NCBI RefSeq assembly: GCF_030272615.1
Contig: NC_081406.1
Span: forward strand, 479,596,900-479,660,899
Direction of reading: 5' to 3'
From: Cryptomeria japonica
Lineage: Eukaryota > Streptophyta > Pinopsida > Cupressales > Cupressaceae
DNA: 64,000 nucleotides
Shown here: in pieces, positions 56,596 to 64,000 of the stretch
Layout of the letters: every line of letters begins with the position of its first letter
How positions within the stretch are numbered: the stretch's first letter is position 1
The notes under the pieces: model-generated
What the model was told of the DNA's origin: nothing
The model's input: only the letters and a program-made list of their open reading frames with translations
Database searches by the model: none
Translations under genes and position numbers: made by a program

Positions 56596-58204
56596 CACTA
56601 GTACATTTGGGGCTCAATTCTTACGGCAGTTCGTCAGAATTTTGACTACAATTCATCAGACTACTGATAAGAAATATCGTCAAAAACTTATGGTCGGACA
56701 TTCTGACGGTGCTCAAGAACATCATAATTTCAACACCATCGAATACTCTTTCAATGACAACCATGACTGCGCTTAGTCACTGATAAAACTCTATATGTCA
56801 TCGTAATTCTGACAGCATCCAGGTAATGTTCCGACGGTGAACATGACCGCCCATTTGGTGAGAATGACATCAGATATACAACATCCTTGTCAAATGTTTT
56901 GTGGGAGTCCATCAAAATTCTGATGATGTCCAATGGCAACCAGGGCATTTGCACCGACGAGGATGTTGCATGTGCAATGGTTCGGGTGTCGGAATTCCAA
57001 CGGCACCCTCACTACTTATCCGACGAGGATGTTGTCGAACATACAACATCCTTATTGGATGCTTGGTGGATGGAAATATTTAAACTGATTGACCAATATG
57101 ATAATACTAAAGATTCATTATTCTGTATCAACCAATCAAACAATAATAAATACAATTTGACAATCTAATCTTTCCACCCGAACACCAGCCTCAAAAAACC
57201 ATGTATGATTGAAGAATTGTGTCCCACATTAAGTTCTTGAATCCCATCAATAGCCATGCATAGGTGGCATACCATAAGCTGGCATGGGAGGCATTCCCGT
57301 TCCACCCATACCTTGTTGAAAGCAACCTCTCACACCCACTCCCATTCCAAGCATTGGAGGTACTAGAAAAGCAAGGGGAAGAAGCTAAGCATACATATTC
57401 TGTAAACAAAATAGGCACATATTTATTAGAAATTTTAAAAACCGTCAGTAGAGTAGAACAAGTTCTCCTTGAGGCTCAATTAAGCAAAATGCATACTTGT
57501 TGAGAAACAATATTTTTCTCTTCTTTATCCTTGGATTTTTCTTCTCGGACAGTCTCTAACTTGTCCTTAACAAGCTCATCAACTTTTGTCGTGTATTCTC
57601 GAATGAACTTTGAAAAATAATTTTTTGAATATTATCTATTTAATTATGCAGAAGATTTAAAATGTTTATTAAAAAGAAACTTAAAATATTCACAGAATCA
57701 TTCAAGTATATCAAGAACCTAAAGTAGGTATGGAAACACAAATTCAATCATATTATTCATCCAGGCAACTTCCAAAGCCACATCTGGTTTGATCAAGTCA
57801 TAGCATATGAACAAGCATGAAGCAAAACATTCTTTATTGCCCTGCAATTCCAAGTGCAAAAGTAAGCCCCATTTCAATGCCCCAATCCAAAATGAATATT
57901 CAAAATATACTTTAGCCTATGAGACAGAACAACCAACTATATGTTTTACCAATTGTATACCTGTTCCACAAAATACACCAGCAATTCCTCTGCAAGTTCA
58001 CGATCACTCGATTGAGAACTAGTTTCCATTGCATCCTTGTAAAGATTATCCTTTTTAGATAGTACAACATGTTAGCACATAATTTTTCAAATTAATTATT
58101 CTCTTAAAAATTCTATTTTTCTATAATTTCCTTGTATATATTGAGCACTTTTTCCATAAGAATAATTATTGTTGGGTTTTATGTGTAGGTGTAATCTTGT
58201 AGTG
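56596..58204. mobile_element. CACTA (En/Spm-like) transposon remnant
   Basis: The left end CACTAGTACATTTGGGGCTC is followed by degenerate subterminal repeats of the form CCGTCAGAATTTTGACGG and CGACGAGGATGTTG (56620-57050), a common CACTA layout. The right end reads ATCTTGTAGTG, whose reverse complement starts CACTACAAGAT; AAA flanks both ends. On the minus strand, 57640-57510 encodes a charged helical segment ([20 protein letters not shown]) and 57380-57230 a Met/Pro/Gly-rich one ([15 protein letters not shown]), plausibly remains of an element protein. The right border is less certain than the left. Confidence 0.5.
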
Positions 58205-58800
58205 AAAATATCCATCTATTTGTGACTTCTCTCTAGAGATTCAACCATCAGGTGGGCATATTAAGAGTGGTATTGAGACAATATGAAGCACTCTGGGTTT
58301 CCTTTTGAGGTGAGGAGGCTTGGAAAACAGGTTCTTGGGATTGATCAAAGTGCACAAGTAATTATCAGAAAGGGTAAAGCTCCCATGCAGAACAGAGTTT
58401 TTGTTCAGATTGTATTAAATCCATTATAAATTTTTGTATCTTAAAGGAGTTGAAAATTATTGAAATTTCACATTATCGGTATAAGTTATACCAATGAGGG
58501 CACTTAAACTAACAAAGACCAATTTTGCATCGAGATACCATATACTGATAAGAGAGCATAGCAAGCTGGAGTTGTACTCATTAACAAAAGTTCTACCAAT
58601 CAAGGAGTAAAGCTAAGGAGAATTGATGCATCAGAAAAAAAAACTATACCAATATGACCCATCGTCATAGTAAACACTAGCAGTAGCAATGGAGAATTCT
58701 CTTGTCGATAGCCGATGAGGCTATCAATAAGACTTATACCAATAAGAGTGGCAAAAAGAAGAGTCCATCGGTATAACCAAAGTGATTAGTATGTGTTATT
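58205..58800. other. Unassigned stretch with ACCGATAAG-like repeats
   Basis: Contains several variants of ATACCAATAAGAG/ATACCGATGAGG (near 58492, 58545, 58665, 58715, 58737 and 58765). It is probably the leader of the unknown gene to its right. It does not read as the missing RT of GyD. Confidence 0.35.
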
Positions 58801-59749
58801 TGAGGAGGAGCAAGGAGATGTCGCTCTGCAATCCTTGGATGACAAATTTAGGTAAGCTAACAGTCCCCAATGTTTTTTGTAAACATAAGATTGTTAGAGG
58901 TTTTGGTGAGGAATTATAATTCAGTGAAGAGGTGCATTTAGCTCCCATATGGGGAAGCATTTATTATATTTTTTGTGGGCACCATAAATGAGGTTTTCAA
59001 TTTAGACCTCAGTCCTAATAAGCCCTTGTCCTTTGGGGAGTTGGAGGAAGAATACCTCAGAATGGACATTACATATACTGGCTGGAAAATTTCCATTCAC
59101 AAGAGGTAGGCAAGAAAATTAATAAAGGAAGATGGGCCACCATTTAGCATTGATTTGTTCAGACACTACTTGTAGTAAACATATATGTCATGTGGTAAAG
59201 TAAGAGGGGTGGAGGTGCCTGATCTGGCAAGCACTAGGCCACTGGTGTTAGCCTCTAATACAAATGTATGAACCTAGGCCTTTTGACTATACAACATATC
59301 TAGTGGAGAGGTTGCACAAAATTGTTTTAAACCTTAGGGATGATACTCATCCCAATTTCAAATTTTATTCACTATTTATGCATCTAGTGTTATTTTATGG
59401 ATATGTAAAGGGTTTTTGGCCTGAGGGCCTAAAATTGAATACCAAGAACATGGAAGGTGAGGAGCAGCCCATCCAATTATGGACATCTCTTTGGGATTCT
59501 CAATATATGAGGTCCAACTATATTAAGTTTGAAGAACTTATTGTGATGCCATTGTATCGAATGTATGTGATTTCATGTGAAGGGTCTATCTTTGATGAGA
59601 TCAAGAGGTTCCTAAGACCCAGAGATTATGATGAAAGACACATTGTTGATCATAACTGGGGGGATTGGTTTGTGAATAAGGGTTTTACGTGTTTTAGAGT
59701 ATATGGATTTGAGGGGAGCCCCTACATGCTACCAAAACTGTTGGTGTAA
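58801..59749 (+). pseudogene. Unknown retroelement-type protein, degenerate
   Basis: Segments in two or three frames form one protein-like sequence: EEEQGDVALQSLDDKF, then LLEVLVRNYNSVKRC, NLDLSPNKPLSFGELEEEYL and EDGPPFSIDLFRHYL, then a 161-codon open stretch from 59264 with FDYTTYLVERLHKIVLN, HPNFKFYSLFMHLVLFYGYV, QLWTSLWDSQYMRSNYI and YDERHIVDHNWGDWFVNKGF. I recognise no named family. Its decay and its setting suggest a gene carried by a non-autonomous retroelement, in the manner of Co5. The last codons are formed by the Co6 LTR, which begins at 59739. Confidence 0.5.
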
Positions 59750-60190
59750 ATAAATATTCATTTTGGATATTATTACACTTTACTTAAGTTAACTTAGGAT
59801 AATGCATCTCTTCATAGTTTGGCTTTGAGACACTTAGGGAAGTGTGCACATAGGGATAGAGCTTGTAGGAGAAATTCCACCTTTTGTGGTCTTATTTTGC
59901 TGTTACACTCCACATTCGGTGGGTCATCCACCTCTTGTGAAATATTATATTATTTCTCCTACCTACCCCTAGTATTTCTTACCTACCCTTGTTTCTCATT
60001 GAGCCACATGTCATAATTGTGTGCTCGTACATCCATATGGCCTTGTCTATATAAGCAGGCCTATATTCATTGTATTGGTTAATCCAGTTGATCATTTGCA
60101 TATTGATGAGAATACAGTTTTGTTCTTATCATTCTATTGTCTCTCCTTTTATGCTTTCCATTGTGCCCTTGATCTTGGCAAAATCCTACA
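59739..60190 (+). repeat. Co6: short copia-type LTR
   Basis: 452 bp from TGTTGGTGTAAAT to ATCCTACA, directly followed by an initiator-tRNA primer site, so it is a 5' LTR. It has a clear TATA box CTATATAAGC at 60047-60056. It is much shorter than, and unrelated in sequence to, the Co1-Co5 LTRs. Confidence 0.85.
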
Positions 60191-60202
60191 TGGTATCAGA
60201 GC
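60191..60202 (+). promoter_or_regulatory. Co6 primer-binding site
   Basis: TGGTATCAGAGC immediately abuts the LTR and is complementary to the 3' end of initiator Met tRNA. Confidence 0.93.
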
Positions 60203-60575
60203 CTATAGGGCTTCATTGATTAGTTTTTTGGAGACATTTTGGAGGCTTCAATTTTTGGATTTGGGGATCTTCATTTTTTTGGGGTGTCATACAGCGATTT
60301 GGACATCACCGTTGAATCCGAGAAGCCGTTTCCATGAATTTCGACTATAAAGTCGACCTATTTTGGCGAGAAAAATTTTTTCTCCATTTTGGCTATTATT
60401 GTACGGATTTCGAAATTTTTTTTAATTATTTTTCAAAAAGAAAAAGAAAAAAAAAAATTCAAAAAAAAAACAGCAATCAAAAAAAAATTGGAAAAAATCA
60501 AAAAAAAATATTGTATATGGTGAAAATGGATAACAATAATAACGATATTGAAAGGCTAAATAGATTCAACCACAA
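60203..60575 (+). other. Co6 leader and first gag codons
   Basis: The leader is very A-rich (about 60420-60510). An ATG near 60526 opens MDNNNNDIERLNRFN, which looks like the start of a copia gag. Similarity to any element then stops and GyE begins, so gag is cut after about 15 codons. The exact junction is uncertain. Confidence 0.5.
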
Positions 60576-61293
60576 AACCCTAGCCTAACAACAACAAAGA
60601 TCCACCATAACATGTGAAGATTACCTAAGACAATGCAAATCAAACGAAATCTCAAAGATTATACCATCACATGTCCAATAGGGTTTTGATCTCCATTCTT
60701 CCTATCTCTATTGATCTTGCTTGATATAATTGTTCTTAGATTTTATGTGCACAAGAGCTCAACAAAGAACGGAATGTGGTTGTAAGTAGGATCCTAGTGT
60801 AGTCAATTGCATAAAAGATGATTAGAATGCATTGAACGATTAGGGTTTGATAATGAAGGAAGCATCTCCTTATATAGAAGACACAATATGAAATGGAGGG
60901 ATAAGATTGAGAGATGTAAAAGGAGGTCGGCTATGATTAGAGGGTAGGTAAAAGAAATAATAAAATAATGAACGGGGTAGGTAGTGTAGGAATTAAGAGA
61001 TGAATGACATGTGTCATGGGTAGAAAAGGTTAATGAATTAATTAAATAAATAAAGATTTATTTAATGAATAGAAGAAGTGGGATAATTAAATAAATAAGA
61101 TATTTATTTAATTTAGGAAAAAGGTAATTTAAATAAATAAATATATTTATTTAAATGAGAAATAAGGCTAGAAGAGGATAAATGAATTAATTAAATAAAT
61201 AAAGATTTATTTAATTAATAGAAGAATTAAGCTTAGATAATTAAATAAATAAAATATTTATTTAATTAGACATGACAATTTTGGGTGTCTACA
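60576..61293 (-). repeat. GyE 3' LTR
   Basis: On the minus strand it begins TGTAGACACCCAAAATTGTC and is rich in TTTATTTAATTAA (about 61030-61265). A minus-strand TATA box CTATATAAGG lies at 60868-60877. The left border is a guess because no clear TG marks it. Confidence 0.65.
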
Positions 61294-61310
61294 TTTTGCC
61301 CCTCTTTGAG
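61294..61310 (-). promoter_or_regulatory. GyE polypurine tract
   Basis: The minus strand reads CTCAAAGAGGGGCAAAA just before the LTR start TGTAGACACC, nearly identical to the GyC tract. Confidence 0.8.
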
Positions 61311-61637
61311 ACAATGCGGCTTGTTGCGTTGTTTCAAATAAGATAAGATGAACTGATACAGAGTTGCCCCAAGATGGGAATGATATGTCCCCTTGAGAGA
61401 TTGGATGAAAATGTCTAGAAAGATTGCAGACAATCTCTCGATAAGAAAGAAAGGCTAGAATGGACTCACCGAATAAAGTGACAAAGTCACGGGATAATGA
61501 AGACTGACTCGGGAAACGAGGGCTAGGGCTAGGGTAGGCTATAAGATAGACCACGGGGGAAATACATCCCCATTGTCATCTACACATCCACGAGAGCAGA
61601 TTGCAGAGAGAGAAAAGAGCAGCAGCAGTCAGCAATG
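61311..61637 (+). promoter_or_regulatory. GyE upstream region of the antisense PMD gene
   Basis: Partly conserved with GyC 32031-32426. GGCTATAAGATAG at about 61539-61551 is a TATA-like box about 90-100 bases before the exon 1 ATG, followed by a CA/AG-rich leader (GAGAGAGAAAAGAGCAGCAG). A dedicated antisense promoter is therefore plausible, though unproven. Confidence 0.4.
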
Positions 61638-61703
61638 ATGGCTTTCATTCACAGATTCGACCGCGTTCGCCGATTCCAGAGGCCAGCAGAGGCAGGAGAG
61701 CCG
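61638..61703 (+). pseudogene. GyE antisense PMD gene, exon 1
   Basis: 22 open codons: MAFIHRFDRVRRFQRPAEAG then EP, ending at a textbook donor G|GTAAGTACC. This is the best-preserved copy of exon 1 and the reference for the other two. Confidence 0.75.
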
Positions 61704-62527
61704 GTAAGTACCACCAAACCTCCTCGTACTTCGATGCATTTAATATTGTCATTAATGCATGGTAGGTAGAGCAATAAATGTGCTTAGACTAGGGTCCAAA
61801 AAATGGCCAAAAATGTCCAGGCGCGTCTGCGTTGGTGCCAGGCGCGTTTGTGCTCGCGAGGCACGTCTGTGTTTGTGCCAGGCGCGTCTGCGTTTGAAAC
61901 CGCATTTGTGTCAAATGCGGTCATGTTTGTGATGGTCAGGCGCGTCTGTGCCAAGAAGGCACGTCTGTGTCGCCCAGGTGCGTCTGTGCAGAGCATAGGC
62001 ACGTCTGTGTTTGTCAGGCGCGTCTGTGTTTTTCAGGCGCGTCTGTGCAGTCTTTGAGTGTGTTTATGTCAGGTAAGCGCGTTTGTGTTTAAAAAGTGCA
62101 AAGTTTTGTCTTCTAGGTCAAATCGGTAGTTCTGTGATGAACATACGTTGTCGATTGGATAAGCTACTGAGAGGATACACTCAAGCAGGTCCTCTAGGAA
62201 GACTAGGATAGATCAAGGCACTTTGTGATGAACAATGAGTACCAAGATAGAGTACGTTGTGATGAACAGGGAGTACTAAAATATGAGCAGCACTTTGTGA
62301 TGAACAGTGAGTGCAAATATGAGTAACACTTTGTGATGAATAGGGAGTGCCACACACGTAGTACTTTGTGATGAACAGGGAGTACCACTAGGATAGAAGC
62401 AACACTTTGTGATGAACAGTGAGTGTCACTAGGATAGAATGCCATATGCATTTAGATAAAAAAGTAGCATTTTGTGATAAACAGGGAATGCCACTATGAC
62501 TGACATGATTGATTTGCTTGACTACAG
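61704..62527 (+). other. GyE antisense PMD gene intron, with two repeat arrays
   Basis: 824 bases from GTAAGT to TTGACTACAG, both ends canonical. The first array (about 61818-62085) is of CAGGCGCGTCTGTGTTTGTG-like units, the second (about 62216-62500) of about seven units of 35-45 bases around CACTTTGTGATGAACAGNGAGTGC. The second array is degenerate and irregular and lacks spacer logic, so it is not a CRISPR. Confidence 0.7.
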
Positions 62528-62791
62528 GAGTATTTTCCTATGCTGGAGTCACGGGAGAGATTCTCGTCTACTCAGAGGTTGCGACCTAAGTTGACAGCTG
62601 AGGACCAAGTTGTGATTGAGGCTATGGGATTGAGACATATTCTATATGTGCCTGAGTTTCGGGTGAACATGGGTTTGCTAACTGCATTAGCTGAGAGATG
62701 GCACTCTGAGACGTGCATGTTCCATTTGCCGATGGGTGAGATGACAGTCACCTTGGAGGATGTAGACACCATCAAGGCTAGTCAGCTCTGA
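62528..62791 (+). pseudogene. GyE antisense PMD gene, exon 2, truncated
   Basis: Starts GAGTATTTTCC (EYFPMLESRERF), in phase with exon 1. It continues AEDQVVIEAMGLRHILYVPE, GLLTALAERWHSETCMFHLP and MGEMTVTLEDV, matching GyC and GyA, and then diverges to a stop at 62789. It lacks the rest of the domain (GyC continues for some 450 codons), so a deletion removed most of it. Up to that point it has no stop and no shift. Confidence 0.78.
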
Positions 62792-64000
62792 GGGAGTGAG
62801 TTCATCATAGCCTTAGAGGGCTCCCTATGTATCAGTTTTGTACCATTTTTGTATGATGATGTAGACACCTGCGAGTGATTGTAGCCATATGATTTTGACA
62901 TCATTGTATCATGACACTATATATATATATATATATATATATGAGATGATTCATCTTTGCGGCAGCTATATGCATGTGTACCTATGTGATGAGATGTTCT
63001 TATGTGATGCTTATGATATGGATGCAAATATGTATATGATGCAATGCAATATATTTTATTTTTGTTCTTTTATGTTTTATATGTGTATGCATGATGCAAA
63101 TGTGAATGTATGTAATGCAGATGAATATGATAATGCAAATGTAAATTGTGCTAACAGGCGTTGTGTGCAGGATGTGATGCAGTTGTGATATCTATATGCA
63201 TGTATGAAATGCTTATATGTGGGAATGCAGATGCAACTACATGAAATGCAAATGTTTTTGGCATGTCATTATACTCAGTCATGTGATAGCAGGCTACACG
63301 GACTCGAGAAGGACGATGGAAGTCAATCAAGAAAGGGGGATGGAAGATAGAAGATATGAAAGTGAAAAAGCTTCTTGTTCATTATCATCATTGAGCTTTA
63401 TTATGGCAAGTAGGTTATGACAATCGAGGCATATGTTCGACCCAGAAAGTCATTGTACCTATTTGCATGGAGATAAGACAGTCACAAACAAGGAATGCCC
63501 CAGTTCACACTAGACTCACAGTGTCCTCATATCCTTGGACAAGTCATAGCATTACTAAGAGACAATCCATAGACAACAAATACAAATAGGTGACAATACC
63601 CCATCCTCGCCTTTCTAGTCAAAGACATCCTGGAGATAGAATCTCTAGTCAAAGACATCCCGGAAAAGCTAAAAGACATGTCACCCAAAAAAAGATGAAA
63701 TCAAAAGAAAACCAAGGCTCGAAACCAACATCCACTGTAGTCCTCAAGTTTAGTGTCTCTTGTCACTTGTATAAGTCTTATTTGATTGTGGTCACAATGT
63801 TTACTTTCACAGAAAGGATAGATAGCACTGAACAATAATGTTGTCTGAGTCTGTTGAAAGATTTGATTTGTTGAAGCCCATTGTTGCTGCTGTGTCTCAT
63901 CTGAAACTGACTAAATCCATGAAATTGATACTTTATTGTGGAGAAGACAAAACTTTATTGTGGATTTGTGATGCAGATGTTGTTTTATTGCAGATTGTGC
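62792..64000. other. GyE spacer beyond the antisense gene
   Basis: AT-rich and TATG-rich at about 62880-63260, including a (TA)n run at 62918-62942. The remainder to the window edge shows no supported gene; ORFs at 62889-63838 look accidental. By analogy with GyC, pol would follow further right on the minus strand. Confidence 0.5.

Larger units (their letters stand above)
60576..64000 (-). mobile_element. GyE: Tat-type Ty3/gypsy element, 3' end
   Basis: Contains a 3' LTR (ending, in plus coordinates, at 61293), a polypurine tract and an antisense PMD gene in the same arrangement as GyC. Its gag-pol should lie beyond the right edge on the minus strand. Orientation rests on the polypurine tract CTCAAAGAGGGGCAAAA read on the minus strand. 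Confidence 0.75.

Noticed and set aside
58815-58900. Intron (GGTAAGC...ATAAG) in the unknown gene
   Set aside because: The frame also joins through a simple frameshift, and no second copy is available to set borders as was possible for the PMD gene.
62216-62500. CRISPR-like array
   Set aside because: Units are degenerate and run into each other with no unique spacers of constant length; a plant nuclear retroelement intron explains it.

Overview
This window is nuclear DNA from a large plant genome and consists almost entirely of nested, decaying LTR retrotransposons. I see no host gene, rRNA, tRNA or CRISPR array. A land plant is indicated by the initiator-Met-tRNA primer sites of the copia elements, Tat-type Ty3/gypsy elements with a second RNase H, plant mobile domain (PMD) genes, and a TTTAGGG run. 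The extreme nesting suggests a giant genome such as a conifer; that last step is inference. All reading frames are broken.

Layout, using local names. 1-5289: 3' part of copia element Co1 (+), inserted in gypsy element GyA (+). 5290-14256: 3' end of GyA, with its LTR split by Co5 (8207-13538), a copia-like element that lacks pol but carries a long unknown reading frame. 14450-30068: three-deep nest. A lone copia LTR (Co4) is split by complete Co3 (15792-29900), whose 5' LTR is split by complete Co2 (16812-24238). 14257-14449, 30069-30629 and 47613-49994: remains of gypsy element GyB (-). 30630-47612: complete Tat gypsy element GyC (-), 17 kb, inserted in GyB. 49995-56595: 5' half of gypsy GyD (+). 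56596-58204: CACTA-like DNA transposon remnant. 58205-59738: unknown retroelement-type gene. 59739-60575: copia LTR and leader (Co6). 60576-64000: 3' end of another Tat gypsy element, GyE (-).

The most unusual system is a second gene in the gypsy elements. In GyA, GyC and GyE, the stretch between pol and the 3' LTR carries, on the strand opposite to gag-pol, a two-exon PMD gene. It has a tiny first exon (22-25 codons), a phase-0 intron of 0.66-1.2 kb and a second exon beginning with GAG. Comparison of the three copies fixes the exon borders. The intron holds GC-rich short repeats that differ in each element. In GyC the same repeat motif also occurs in the gag leader, so both opposed transcription units would carry it in the same sense.

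All domain calls come from reading translations and comparing copies inside this window. No database search was possible.
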